Shown here in pieces: positions 17,401 to 25,288 of a stretch of 64,000 nt of DNA. The stretch is taken from NCBI RefSeq assembly GCF_918814575.1, contig NZ_CAKKNS010000001.1, positions 210,182-274,181 of the forward strand, given 5' to 3'. The translations under genes and the position numbers were made by a program. Source of the DNA: Periweissella fabaria (lineage in GTDB: Bacteria; Bacillota; Bacilli; Lactobacillales; Lactobacillaceae). Position 1 is the first letter of the stretch. Each line of letters begins with the position of its first letter. Below the pieces are notes generated by a model, which saw nothing but the letters and a program-made list of their open reading frames with translations, did not search any database and had not been told where the DNA came from.

Positions 17401-18444
17401 TTATTCGCTTAATAATTCAATAGTCTTTTCACTTTCGTTGAGTTCTCGTTCCTTTAGTAAATGGGCATAAATTTCTAATGTTATTTTTGGGTTTTTATGT
17501 CCAATACGTTTTGATACATACTCGAGAGCAACGTCGTTATATAGTAAAAATGAAACGTGAGAGTGTCTTAATGCATGAAAAGAAACGTTGGGTATTTCTA
17601 GTTCTTTCAGTACTTTTCTAAGTTGAAAACTGATATAACTGTTTCTGCAATATCTAAATATTTGCTGATCACTATATGAATGCTCAAGTAACACGTTTTG
17701 TAATCTATGAGAGATTGTTATAGTTCTAACGGATTCAGGTGTTTTGGGTAAAGTTACTTCCATATTATACGGTGAAAATGATTTAGTGATAGACAGAGTA
17801 TCATCTTTAATATCAGTTGGTGAGAGTGCAAGAACCTCTCCTTGACGTGCACCAGTTTCTAGCGCAGTAAGGATCATTAAGTTTCGTTCATCATCATCAA
17901 GATGCTCATAGAGATATTTTTGCAATCGTTTAAAGTCAGTTGCAGACATGAACTTTAATTTCTTATCTGAAACTTTAGCACGATTTTTCAAGCGGCTCCA
18001 TACATTGTTACGAATATATCCGTCTAAAATAGCATCGTTTAGAGCAGATTTCAAACGTGTAAGGAGAGTTGAAACTCCTGAATAAGACACATCTTTAGCG
18101 AATTCATCGAGTCGCTCCTGAAGTAGGGTAGAGCTCATATTATTTAACCGAACATCACCAAAGTACTTTTTCAAACGATATACCTGTGTATGATAAGTAT
18201 TGGCGGTAGAATTTCGGATGTCTGGTTTACGGTACTGTTCATACCATTTTTGGAAGTAATCCGCCAATAGCATATCTGATTCGACAAGGATAACACCATT
18301 ATTGCGATCAGACTCCATTTCAGTGGCCCATGCCTCAGCTTCACGTTTTAAGTTAAAGGTCTTACTTACTTTTTTACGTGCACCAGCTTCCATCACTGAA
18401 ACGACTGCACGCCATTTTTTGCCACGTTTTTCAAAACTTGCCAT
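17401..18444 (-). CDS. int: Phage integrase, tyrosine recombinase
   Basis: 347 residues from MASFEKRGKKWRAVV (ATG at 18442-18444 after AGGAGGC). It has an arm-binding N-terminal AP2-like segment (1-60), a core-binding SAM-like domain (about 70-150) and a C-terminal catalytic domain with TGARQGEVLAL (first Arg), HALRHSHVSF (His-x-x-Arg), GHKNP and the nucleophile Tyr in IYAHLL. It integrates and excises the phage at the epimerase gene. The 3' end faces attL 100 bases away, the usual position. A longer reading frame upstream of MASF has no ribosome site. Confidence 0.93.
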   Translation of the reverse strand: MASFEKRGKKWRAVVSVMEAGARKKVSKTFNLKREAEAWATEMESDRNNGVILVESDMLLADYFQKWYEQYRKPDIRNSTANTYHTQVYRLKKYFGDVRLNNMSSTLLQERLDEFAKDVSYSGVSTLLTRLKSALNDAILDGYIRNNVWSRLKNRAKVSDKKLKFMSATDFKRLQKYLYEHLDDDERNLMILTALETGARQGEVLALSPTDIKDDTLSITKSFSPYNMEVTLPKTPESVRTITISHRLQNVLLEHSYSDQQIFRYCRNSYISFQLRKVLKELEIPNVSFHALRHSHVSFLLYNDVALEYVSKRIGHKNPKITLEIYAHLLKERELNESEKTIELLSE

Positions 18445-18498
18445 AATAAAAAGCCTCCTAATATAGTAGTGATACTTAAATAAGGGGCTTACATATGC

Positions 18499-18582
18499 TA
18501 TAATTTTAAACATAAGGCCCTGTAGTAGGGGTATTAATAAAAGCTGCTGCAGTCCGTCCAAAGATGAGCAGTGGCTTTTTTG
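18499..18582 (+). ncRNA. Putative small RNA upstream of the integrase
   Basis: An extended -10 (TGCTATAAT, TATAAT at 18499-18504) is followed about 75 bases later by a hairpin (AAAGCTGCTG paired with CAGTGGCTTT, 18539-18577) and six T. It is divergent from integrase and does not contain a plausible gene. It could be an antisense/regulatory RNA or the RNA part of a type I toxin-antitoxin module with the small membrane protein downstream. This is inference from promoter and terminator only. Confidence 0.45.
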
Positions 18583-18633
18583 TTGTATTTATGATTTACT
18601 AACGGTGAATAGATAATTATCAGGAGGATAATC

Positions 18634-18843
18634 ATGTTAGGTACTTTATTGATAATTTTGATAAGTGTAGCAATCAGCATTTTTGTTATGTCACATATCA
18701 TGGCATACCAACTAAAAAAACAAGAAGATAGAATGTATAGAATTGCTAAATTATCTGTAATTGAAGGTTTTGCCAAAGATAATAATCCAATAGTTAATAA
18801 GCTCTATGCAAGTTATGGTGAAACAATTGATAAAAAAAGGTGA
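18634..18843 (+). CDS. Small single-pass membrane protein, 69 residues
   Basis: MLGTLLIILISVAISIFVMS forms one membrane helix, followed by a charged cytoplasmic tail (YQLKKQEDRMYRIAKLSVIEG). An ATCAGGAGG ribosome site is well placed. It lies between the integrase and a convergent DUF4393-like gene, overlapping the latter by 31 bases. It is a probable lysogeny-expressed accessory gene; family unknown to me. Confidence 0.55.
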   Translation: MLGTLLIILISVAISIFVMSHIMAYQLKKQEDRMYRIAKLSVIEGFAKDNNPIVNKLYASYGETIDKKR

Positions 18844-19574
18844 CCATATTCGGTAACTTCTAAATATCCTTTAGAGGGGGTGATGATGGTATATTCTTTT
18901 GGCATAGCGTTTTTATAATCCATATAAAGTTTTTCAGATGAAATTAAGTCATACTTTTGTAAATAAATGTCTGATGATAGCCAATTTTCATAGTCGACGT
19001 TTATAAGCCCGAAAGATTTCAATACAGGAATTATATTATTTAAATCCTGAAAGGTATTATCTGACCAAATAATATGATTTTTTAAAATTTTGTTTGAAGC
19101 TCCGGATTCGGTTTGATATTCAAAACCTACGATTGGCCAAAGGGTTTGCGATTTTAAACTTAGTAAGACATAAGCATCGTCTGGTGATAATTTTTTCAGT
19201 ATTTCTGAAAAATTTGGTGTTATTTTTTGGTTTTTTGATTTATCTACTGATGCAGCAATTAATTTTGCGAAAAGCGTTTGCATGATATCTTCATTAATGG
19301 AATATCTTGAATCTTCTAATGCCTTTAAAACTAATCCATTTTTAGAATCATCAAGTCTATCCACAGGTATTTTTTCTACTTCTTCTTTTATTTTATTTTC
19401 GAATTTCTTCAGTTTTCCATCAACATATAAATTTGCTTTTTTTATTGGAGAAAAAACAATTTCAATTATGTCTTTCAATCCATTACCAATAGCTTGTGCA
19501 GGAGCTAATAGAGTAGCTTCAACAACTGAAGTTGGAAGAGCAGCAATAATTGGTTCAATATCATTCATATCCAT
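18813..19574 (-). CDS. DUF4393 (Abi-alpha-like) protein
   Basis: 253 residues. The N-terminal region (ALPTSVVEATLLAPAQAIGN, then GLKDIIEIVFSPIKKANLYV) and the middle block NGLVLKALEDSRYSINEDIM with LFAKLIAASVDKSK match what I know of the DUF4393 family, which has been linked with abortive infection. It lies in the lysogeny segment next to the ImmA-like peptidase, where superinfection-exclusion genes often sit. So a role in protecting the lysogen from other phages is a reasonable but unproven inference. No catalytic motif is visible. Confidence 0.6.
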   Translation of the reverse strand: MDMNDIEPIIAALPTSVVEATLLAPAQAIGNGLKDIIEIVFSPIKKANLYVDGKLKKFENKIKEEVEKIPVDRLDDSKNGLVLKALEDSRYSINEDIMQTLFAKLIAASVDKSKNQKITPNFSEILKKLSPDDAYVLLSLKSQTLWPIVGFEYQTESGASNKILKNHIIWSDNTFQDLNNIIPVLKSFGLINVDYENWLSSDIYLQKYDLISSEKLYMDYKNAMPKEYTIITPSKGYLEVTEYGHLFLSIVSP

Positions 19575-19610
19575 AGTTCTATCATTCTCCTTAAATAAAC
19601 ATTTTAAATA

Positions 19611-19735
19611 TCAGCGGTCATTTGAGTGACCAGCAGTGTAGTACGTTTCAATTTCTTCCTTAACCACATATTCCATGCGATCAGGAATAGCGAACATGTC
19701 CATGAACTTAACGTAGTTGAGTTCGTGGGCTTTTT
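19611..19735 (-). pseudogene. Relic of the C-terminus of a second ImmA-type protein
   Basis: On the minus strand, just after the stop of the ImmA-type gene, a frame without a start reads KAHELNYVKFMDMFAIPDRM, then EYVVKEEIETYY, and stops at 19611. It is similar to the real gene's own end (LLFMDYYRVPSWLESDVVRI). So an old C-terminal segment appears to have been left behind when the gene was replaced by recombination with another phage. Confidence 0.5.
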
Positions 19736-19738
19736 TTA

Positions 19739-20140
19739 TTAGCGTAAAGATTCGAATATCCTTACGACGTCAGACTCCAACCAGCTAGGAACTCTATAGT
19801 AATCCATAAATAAAAGAGGATTACGAGGCATTTCGATAGTCATGAGCATGTTAATAGCATTTCGATGAGCTAGCAGCTCTTCACCACGTTTGCCGTACTC
19901 GCTGAATTGATAGACAGCTTGGGCGTCATGGTCACCATATAGAATGTGACTAATCTCGTGAGCAAGCCTGTAAGAGTAAGTGGTATTAGTTTGAAAATTA
20001 GTATTCATAATAATGGTAGCGTCATTAGGACTTGATACATCAGGGGTAGTGACTTTCATATCCATCTTATGAACATAAATGTTGTTTTTGGTAGCGATAT
20101 TAAGAAGCTCATCAATAATGATAGGTTTGAATTTGTCCAT
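19739..20140 (-). CDS. ImmA/IrrE-type metallopeptidase
   Basis: 133 residues with the zinc motif HEISH in LAHEISHILYGDHD (about residues 80-93). ImmA-type proteins cleave or inactivate the phage repressor made by the neighbouring gene, which triggers induction. The start codon overlaps the stop of the repressor gene, so they are co-translated. The C-terminus is shorter than usual and a relic of an alternative tail follows downstream, which hints at a recombination junction. Confidence 0.85.
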   Translation of the reverse strand: MDKFKPIIIDELLNIATKNNIYVHKMDMKVTTPDVSSPNDATIIMNTNFQTNTTYSYRLAHEISHILYGDHDAQAVYQFSEYGKRGEELLAHRNAINMLMTIEMPRNPLLFMDYYRVPSWLESDVVRIFESLR

Positions 20141-20487
20141 TATTTGCCCTCGTTACGCTTTTGAGCCCTTCTGAATTTTAAAAAGCCTATGATAGCTTGT
20201 TTATCTTCTTCATCTATTTCTTTACCATCGAATGCCAACAGTAGGTCAGAATCATCTAGGTTTATAGGTTTATTTTCATATACATGCGGTTCCTCTGATT
20301 GACCTAGTAAATAGTTTGGAGACACATTTAATGTGTCTGCTATTGCTTTTATAGCTGGACCGCTAGGGTCGACACCTTGATTATATCTGTAAATTGCGTT
20401 TTCACTCATTCCAGAAGCTAAAGCTACTTGTTTTAAATTCATACCACGTGATTTTGCAGTACTTTTAATTCTTTCAAACGTTGTCAT
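20140..20487 (-). CDS. Phage CI-like repressor
   Basis: 115 residues with an N-terminal XRE helix-turn-helix (RGMNLKQVALASGMSENAIY, then RYNQGVDPSGPAIKAIADTL, residues 14-50) and the NVSPNYLLG boundary. The C-terminal part is short and acidic and lacks the LexA-like autoprotease, as expected when ImmA does the inactivation. It faces a Cro-like gene across a 250-base region with two near-palindromic operators. Confidence 0.88.
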   Translation of the reverse strand: MTTFERIKSTAKSRGMNLKQVALASGMSENAIYRYNQGVDPSGPAIKAIADTLNVSPNYLLGQSEEPHVYENKPINLDDSDLLLAFDGKEIDEEDKQAIIGFLKFRRAQKRNEGK

Positions 20488-20552
20488 ATCAACACCTTTT
20501 CATATGTTGATGAAATATTTTACACAAAAACACACAAAAAACTTGCGATAAA

Positions 20553-20567
20553 TAACACCTTGTGTAA
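20553..20567. promoter_or_regulatory. Repressor operator candidate 1
   Basis: TAACACCTTGTGTAA, an imperfect inverted repeat with core ACAC-N3-GTGT, close to the repressor promoter. A half-site (TTTACACAAA) lies nearby at about 20519. Confidence 0.5.
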
Positions 20568-20677
20568 TAATAAATACATCAAGTAATTGAGCAACAAAAA
20601 ACAACGATATTTAAATCTTGCTTGGCGGTTTGATTGGGTAACGTGTCCTTTTGTTGCTTATTTAGTATGCATTCATA

Positions 20678-20692
20678 TTACACTTTGTGTAA
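20678..20692. promoter_or_regulatory. Repressor operator candidate 2
   Basis: TTACACTTTGTGTAA, a perfect 6+3+6 inverted repeat, 45 bases before the Cro-like start. It has the same half-site as candidate 1, which supports both as binding sites of CI and Cro. Confidence 0.6.
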
Positions 20693-20736
20693 AAGTTTGT
20701 CAACAACTTGATGAATAATAACACAGGAGAAAATAA

Positions 20737-20940
20737 ATGACGGAATTAGAACAAGCTGCAAAGAATGTTCAAAATACATTCAAAGTTGCATTAGTTAGTC
20801 GAGGATTGAAGCAGATTGAAGTTGCTGAAATGTTGAACACAACACCATCACAAGTATCACGAGCTATTGCAGGAAACACAACACCTAAAGATATCGAGAT
20901 TCAAAAGAAGTTAGCAAAAATATTAGATGTACAAATTTAA
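20737..20940 (+). CDS. Cro-like regulator
   Basis: 67 residues, one HTH domain (LVSRGLKQIEVAEMLNTTPS then QVSRAIAGNTTPKDIEIQ). First rightward gene after the operators, with the ribosome site ACAGGAGAAA. Its position and size match Cro, which represses the lysogenic promoter and lets the lytic cascade proceed. Confidence 0.78.
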   Translation: MTELEQAAKNVQNTFKVALVSRGLKQIEVAEMLNTTPSQVSRAIAGNTTPKDIEIQKKLAKILDVQI

Positions 20941-20951
20941 GGAGAAAAGAA

Positions 20952-21665
20952 ATGAACGAAATTATCAAGATTAACCAAAATGAACAAGGTGATGTTCAAG
21001 TTAGCGCCCGTCAACTGTACGATGCTTTAGGAGTTTCAAAAAATACTCGTTTCTCACGTTGGTTTGAAATGAATTCAAAACAATTGATTGAAAGTGAAGA
21101 TTTTACAAGTGTGCTTACAAGCACGGTTGTTAATAATGGGGCTGCTAAACCAATCCAAGATTATGCATTAACAATCGATGCAGCAAAACAAATTGCCATG
21201 ATGTCTGGAACTGAAAAAGGAAAAGAAGTACGGATGTATTTCATTCAGGTCGAGAAGGCTTGGAATAGTCCTGATCAAATTATGGCTAGAGCATTGCAAA
21301 TTAGTAAATTGAAGTTAGAGAACAAAGATAAGTTAATTGCAGAGTTGAAACCTAAAGCAGTATTTGCTGATGCGGTATCAGCATCGCATACCTCTATCTT
21401 GGTTGGTGAGTTAGCCAAAATACTTAAACAGAATGGCATTGAAATGGGGCAAAACAAATTATTTAGTTGGCTTCGAGAAAATGGGTTCTTGATTAAGCGA
21501 AAAGGAACAGATTACAACATGCCAACGCAGCGTTCTATGGAGCAACAGTTGTTTGAGATTAAGGAGACGTCTATTGCACATTCAGATGGACACACTTCAA
21601 TCAACAAAACGCCAAAGGTTACCGGCAAGGGGCAACAGTTCTTTGTCAATAAGTTCTTAGTTTAG
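20952..21665 (+). CDS. Phage antirepressor (AntA-type N-terminus, KilAC C-terminus)
   Basis: 237 residues. The N-terminal part (VSARQLYDALGVSKNTRFSR, then WFEMNSKQLIESEDF and YALTIDAAKQIAMMSGTEKG) is the AntA/AntB antirepressor domain. The C-terminal part (VGELAKILKQNGIEMGQNKL, then FSWLRENGFLIKRKGTDYNM and PTQRSMEQQLF) is the phage KilAC/ANT DNA-binding domain. Antirepressors counteract CI during induction. It lies 11 bases after Cro with GGAGAAA. Confidence 0.85.
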   Translation: MNEIIKINQNEQGDVQVSARQLYDALGVSKNTRFSRWFEMNSKQLIESEDFTSVLTSTVVNNGAAKPIQDYALTIDAAKQIAMMSGTEKGKEVRMYFIQVEKAWNSPDQIMARALQISKLKLENKDKLIAELKPKAVFADAVSASHTSILVGELAKILKQNGIEMGQNKLFSWLRENGFLIKRKGTDYNMPTQRSMEQQLFEIKETSIAHSDGHTSINKTPKVTGKGQQFFVNKFLV

Positions 21666-21675
21666 GAGAAAAGAA

Positions 21676-22461
21676 ATGAACGAATTACAAGTAATCGGAA
21701 AAGAAAATGTAGCAGGATATGAATTCACTGGAATTGAAGGTGGCTTCGGAGATGGAACACGAGGCATGTTAGTTCGTGATATTGCAAAAATTCATAGAAC
21801 TTCAACTATGCGAATTAATGAACTTATTAATCGTAATAAAAAACGATTTAAAGATGGTGTAGATCTTATCAATTTAAAACAAGACGAGTTCGTTATCGTT
21901 TTGAACGATAACGGATTTACACAAAATTCAATTAACCGTTCAAAGTACATCTACTTATTATCTGAACGTGGTTATTCAAAACTTCTCAAGATTTTAGAAG
22001 ATGACACAGCGTGGGATATTTACGACAAGTTTGTTGATGGTTACTTCAACATGCGAAAGCAGGCTCAACGTCCAATGACCACACAAGAGCAGGTTAGTTT
22101 AGCACTTAAAGGTTGGCAAGAACATGATAAACGCTTCATGGCAGTTGAAAATGAAATTGAAGATATCAAAGACAACATGGGCTTACCAGCTAACATGGCT
22201 GAAACGTTAATGGTTGCACGACGCAAGCAAGTTACTACCATTCTGGGCGGTAAAAATTCAATTGCTTACAAGAAATTAAGTAAGAACGTGTTTGCTGAAT
22301 TTGGTCGTGATTTCAAACAGTACTTTGAATTACCCCGTTACGATGCGTTGGCGATGAAACGATTCAATGAAGGCTTGGACTACACTCACCATTGGCAACC
22401 ATCAATCAACATGTCACTACGTATTCGAGAGTTGAATGCTCAGATTGCGATGGAGGCGTAA
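21676..22461 (+). CDS. ORF6N/ORF6C-type phage regulatory protein
   Basis: 261 residues with an N-terminal ORF6N-type domain (MLVRDIAKIHRTSTMRINEL, then INRNKKRFKDGVDL and YLLSERGYSKLLKILEDDTA) and a C-terminal ORF6C-type domain (RRKQVTTILGGKNSIAYKKL, then NVFAEFGRDFKQYF). Such proteins are a second class of phage antirepressor/early DNA-binding proteins. It shares the same leader bases TTAGGAGAAAAGAA as the gene before it, a sign of duplication of the start region. Confidence 0.75.
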   Translation: MNELQVIGKENVAGYEFTGIEGGFGDGTRGMLVRDIAKIHRTSTMRINELINRNKKRFKDGVDLINLKQDEFVIVLNDNGFTQNSINRSKYIYLLSERGYSKLLKILEDDTAWDIYDKFVDGYFNMRKQAQRPMTTQEQVSLALKGWQEHDKRFMAVENEIEDIKDNMGLPANMAETLMVARRKQVTTILGGKNSIAYKKLSKNVFAEFGRDFKQYFELPRYDALAMKRFNEGLDYTHHWQPSINMSLRIRELNAQIAMEA

Positions 22462-22463
22462 GC

Positions 22464-22580
22464 ATGACTGAAATGGAAGAAGAGATTGCAAAATTGAAAA
22501 AAGAAGTCACTGAACTGAAAGGACAAGTCAGTTTCTTGATGGGATTTGCTTTTGGTTCAACTGCGAAGCCGAAAAAATAA
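22464..22580 (+). CDS. Small coiled-coil protein, 38 residues
   Basis: Begins MTEMEEEIAKLKKEVTELKG with clear heptads, then QVSFLMGFAFG and a basic end. It starts 2 bases after the preceding stop, behind ATGGAGGCG. It is similar in style to a later small coiled-coil frame (49189-49323). Function unknown. Confidence 0.5.
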   Translation: MTEMEEEIAKLKKEVTELKGQVSFLMGFAFGSTAKPKK

Positions 22581-22595
22581 TAGAAGGTAATCGGA

Positions 22596-23009
22596 ATGCA
22601 AGAAAAAACAGTTATCTATTTTTATAAGAATTTAGTGGGTCAAAACAAATATTTAGCAACAGCGACTGTAACCAGCGCTCAAGGAACAGATGCATTGTTA
22701 AGTTCAATTGAAGAACACTTGTACAAAAAAATCCCTAAATTAAATTTAGGGAAATACGCATTGATCGATGGTGTTGTATTCAAATTAAGCAGTTTGTGTG
22801 GGAATGAAATAACAGAGGACAACCTAAAAAAACTCGCAAAAAAAATGTCACTAAAACCGAGTCAAAAAGTTTTGGTAACAAATGATGGAGTTTATATAGA
22901 CGGACAGAAATTAGACTTTGTAACTGATGTTAAACCTGAACACCTAAGAGAAAATATCGTAAAGATCAATATAGAGTTTTTAGCAGCTTCGTACGAAGAA
23001 CGCAGCTAA
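22596..23009 (+). CDS. Hypothetical early phage protein, 137 residues
   Basis: A soluble, basic protein starting MQEKTVIYFYKNLVGQNKYL behind AGAAGGTAATCGG. It has a central EDNLKKLAKKMSLKPSQKVL segment and ends with LAASYEERS. No family recognised. Position in the early operon suggests takeover or regulatory work, but nothing specific can be inferred. Confidence 0.55.
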   Translation: MQEKTVIYFYKNLVGQNKYLATATVTSAQGTDALLSSIEEHLYKKIPKLNLGKYALIDGVVFKLSSLCGNEITEDNLKKLAKKMSLKPSQKVLVTNDGVYIDGQKLDFVTDVKPEHLRENIVKINIEFLAASYEERS

Positions 23010-23040
23010 ACAAGCAATTAACTATAAAAGGAGAAATGAA

Positions 23041-23121
23041 ATGTTGAGATATATTTTGATTGCAGTATTAGTTTTGAACATTATTCATATCATTCAAATT
23101 GAGATGATTAACCGGAAATAG
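23041..23121 (+). CDS. Very small hydrophobic protein, 26 residues
   Basis: MLRYILIAVLVLNIIHI followed by IQIEMINRK, a single membrane helix. It has a perfect AAAGGAG site 7 bases from the ATG. It overlaps the end of a minus-strand gene. The coding signal is the ribosome site and the one-helix composition. Confidence 0.4.
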   Translation: MLRYILIAVLVLNIIHIIQIEMINRK

Positions 23122-23565
23122 CTTAGTTTTTTTGAAACCTTTAATACGATGGTCGGCGGTTAACTCGATAGTATCCGGATCGTGTTTCAGGTACACACTA
23201 ATCTGAAACCTAGAGCCAGGTAATAGAATAGTTGGTTTCTTAAAATAAATGCATTCATCAAGAATATTACTTGAATTGATTTGATGAAATATTGCTGATT
23301 GATACACATCGGTCTGTCTATCGATATTCAAAGGCTTTAATTCTTTGCCTTTTGAATACATTTTTAGATCAGTAACCTTTAAAACTCTTGTTGATGTGTT
23401 GATAACAGAGTATCCAAAAAGGATTTCACCGTTTGATAATTCAGACTCAAACGAGGAAACCTCAAGTGAGTATCTATCTAACCAGTTCGTTCTAAATATT
23501 GAGTATATAGAAGCTGCTAGAGCAATGAGAGCAATGAGTGTATCTAATGTGAATTGTATTTTCAT
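23068..23565 (-). CDS. Membrane-anchored hypothetical protein on the opposite strand of the early operon
   Basis: 165 residues with an N-terminal hydrophobic anchor (LDTLIALIALAASIYSIF) and a beta-rich C-terminal part containing LLPGSRFQISVYLKHDP. It reads against the lytic genes from its own upstream region, with AGGCGGC before the ATG. A single reversed gene in an early operon usually means it is expressed in the lysogen, so a host-fitness or exclusion role is plausible. Family unknown. Confidence 0.6.
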   Translation of the reverse strand: MKIQFTLDTLIALIALAASIYSIFRTNWLDRYSLEVSSFESELSNGEILFGYSVINTSTRVLKVTDLKMYSKGKELKPLNIDRQTDVYQSAIFHQINSSNILDECIYFKKPTILLPGSRFQISVYLKHDPDTIELTADHRIKGFKKTKLFPVNHLNLNDMNNVQN

Positions 23566-23664
23566 AAATGCCGCCTATCCTAAGATTATTTTATATGAAG
23601 TATACCAAAATATAACTTTTTAAATCTAATAAAAATATAAATTAAATAAAAAGGAGTGCTAATT

Positions 23665-23883
23665 ATGACTGAACAACGATTAGCTGATAACCAATTTCCA
23701 CGCTTAATGAATAAGCGAGTTTTATGTGACTATCTCGGCGTTAGTGCGTCAATTGTTGACAACTTGATTAAGTTTGACGGATTAAACGTTGCAGCATTCA
23801 CGCCATCAGGAAATGGCGGAAAAATGAACACATTATTTATTAAAGAAAGGGTTCTCGAATGGGAATTAAAGGTGGGGTTGTAA
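23665..23883 (+). CDS. Small HTH (excisionase-like) DNA-binding protein
   Basis: 72 residues: MTEQRLADNQFPRLMNKRVL, then CDYLGVSASIVDNLIKFDGL and a C-terminal tail. The L-C-D-Y-L-G-V-S-x-S helix-turn-helix resembles MerR/excisionase-type phage proteins. The ATG at 23665 follows AAAAGGAG. It could act as excisionase or as an early regulator; the sequence does not decide. Confidence 0.55.
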   Translation: MTEQRLADNQFPRLMNKRVLCDYLGVSASIVDNLIKFDGLNVAAFTPSGNGGKMNTLFIKERVLEWELKVGL

Positions 23884-24044
23884 TGGGATTTATCGAACAA
23901 GTATTTGATGAAGTTGCAACAAAAGTATTTGACGATGTGACAGGTCGAGAGCTAGAAACGGCAATTGTAGTGTTTGCTGCATTTATGGCAAGTATGCAAA
24001 TTATTGCTGCTTTATGCGGGGTGAACGTATGGTCGGCATTATAG
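23883..24044 (+). CDS. Small membrane protein, 53 residues
   Basis: MGFIEQVFDEVATKVFDDVT followed by one hydrophobic helix (AIVVFAAFMASMQIIAAL). Its ATG overlaps the previous stop (TAATG), so it is translated by reinitiation. The next small gene overlaps its end. Unknown function. Confidence 0.5.
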   Translation: MGFIEQVFDEVATKVFDDVTGRELETAIVVFAAFMASMQIIAALCGVNVWSAL

Positions 24045-24154
24045 TGTTCTTAATCATTGCAGCTATGTCAATGACGGCAATGAATGTACATGACTGGTAC
24101 ACACGCAAAGAAATTGAAAAACGTTGGCACAACAAAAAAAGCAGCCATCAATAA
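24029..24154 (+). CDS. Small membrane protein, 41 residues
   Basis: MVGIIVFLIIAAMSMTAMNV, then HDWYTRKEIEKRWHNKKSSH Q. One N-terminal helix and a basic tail. It overlaps the preceding gene by 16 bases, behind GGGGTGAAC, and is too short for most gene finders. Function unknown. Confidence 0.5.
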   Translation: MVGIIVFLIIAAMSMTAMNVHDWYTRKEIEKRWHNKKSSHQ

Positions 24155-24197
24155 ATTGATAGCTGCCAGTGAAAGAAATGTCCGAGGTAAGTATAAC

Positions 24198-24446
24198 ATG
24201 TTATATACAAAAATTCGAGACTTATTTCAAGATGAAGTTGAAACATACGACTTAGTAGTAACTGACATTTTTGGTTGTGAAATTTCAATTGATGAAATAA
24301 AAGACGTTTGGAAGACGGATAACGATGAATTTATCCATGATTCAGACTTGGATGTCTGGTTAAAAAAACAAGGAACAACGTACGACGAAGCAATTAATGT
24401 AACTATTTTTGAAGCAGAAAAAGCAGATTTTAGGGAGATGGACTAA
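24198..24446 (+). CDS. Hypothetical acidic phage protein, 82 residues
   Basis: From the ATG at 24198, behind CCGAGGTAAG: MLYTKIRDLFQDEVETYDLV, then VTDIFGCEISIDEIKDVWKT. Strongly acidic. An upstream extension of the frame to 24084 overlaps the 41-residue gene and lacks a ribosome site, so the shorter form is preferred. It is followed without gap by recT. Confidence 0.5.
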   Translation: MLYTKIRDLFQDEVETYDLVVTDIFGCEISIDEIKDVWKTDNDEFIHDSDLDVWLKKQGTTYDEAINVTIFEAEKADFREMD

Positions 24447-25288
24447 TGACTACACAACCAATGCAAGCGCCACAAACAGAAAAGCAAGACAAGATGACTT
24501 CATACGAAGTTAATGGTAATGAAGTTAAGCTAAGCATGAACTTTGTTCGTATGAACTTAGTGAGTGGTGACAACAATGCACAGAACTCGGTTACTGAATC
24601 TGAATTAACCAACTTTATCATGTTGGCCAAACATAATCGTTTGGATCCATTCTTGAAAGAATGTTACTTAGTTAAGTTTGCAGGACGACCAGCTCAAATG
24701 ATTGTTTCAAAAGAAGCATTTATGAAGCGGGCTGAATCTAATGAAAATTATGAAGGATTTGAAGCGGGAGTTATCTTACTTCGGAACAATGAAATTGTTG
24801 AACAAAAAGGTTCGTTCTTTTTATCTGATGACAAGATTGTTGGTGGTTGGGCTAAGGTATACCGCAAAGATCGTAAGTTTCCTATTGAATCTCAAATTTC
24901 AATGCAAGAATTTAGTAAAGGGCAGGCAACTTGGAAAAATATGCCCGCAACGATGATTCGTAAAACGGCGATTGTTAATGCGCTTCGTGAAGCATTCCCA
25001 CAATCATTAGGGGCAATGTATACAGAAGATGACCGTGCGCTTGACGATAAGACGCCAGCTTCAGAAGAAGTTGGCCAAGCTAAGGCTGAAAACTTAGTTA
25101 ATAAGTTTAAAAAGAAAAATGTTAAACAGGAAGAACGTAAAGCGGAAGTTGTCGAAGGAGAAGTTGTAACTTCGGAACAAACTAATAACGATTCTGTTGA
25201 TGAACAAAATGTCCATGAAGATAGCGATGAATTGGATACTGAAGAAATTAATTTATTAGGAGAAGAATATGACTCAAACGCCGACTAA
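24446..25288 (+). CDS. RecT/Bet-family single-strand annealing protein
   Basis: 280 residues. The core from about residue 25 (MNFVRMNLVSGDNN, then TNFIMLAKHNRLDPFLKECY and PAQMIVSKEAFMKRAESNEN) and WKNMPATMIRKTAIVNALRE match the RecT/Bet family. The protein anneals complementary single strands and works with the 5'-3' exonuclease encoded next. The C-terminal 80 residues are an acidic linker. The start overlaps the preceding stop. Confidence 0.9.
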   Translation: MTTQPMQAPQTEKQDKMTSYEVNGNEVKLSMNFVRMNLVSGDNNAQNSVTESELTNFIMLAKHNRLDPFLKECYLVKFAGRPAQMIVSKEAFMKRAESNENYEGFEAGVILLRNNEIVEQKGSFFLSDDKIVGGWAKVYRKDRKFPIESQISMQEFSKGQATWKNMPATMIRKTAIVNALREAFPQSLGAMYTEDDRALDDKTPASEEVGQAKAENLVNKFKKKNVKQEERKAEVVEGEVVTSEQTNNDSVDEQNVHEDSDELDTEEINLLGEEYDSNAD

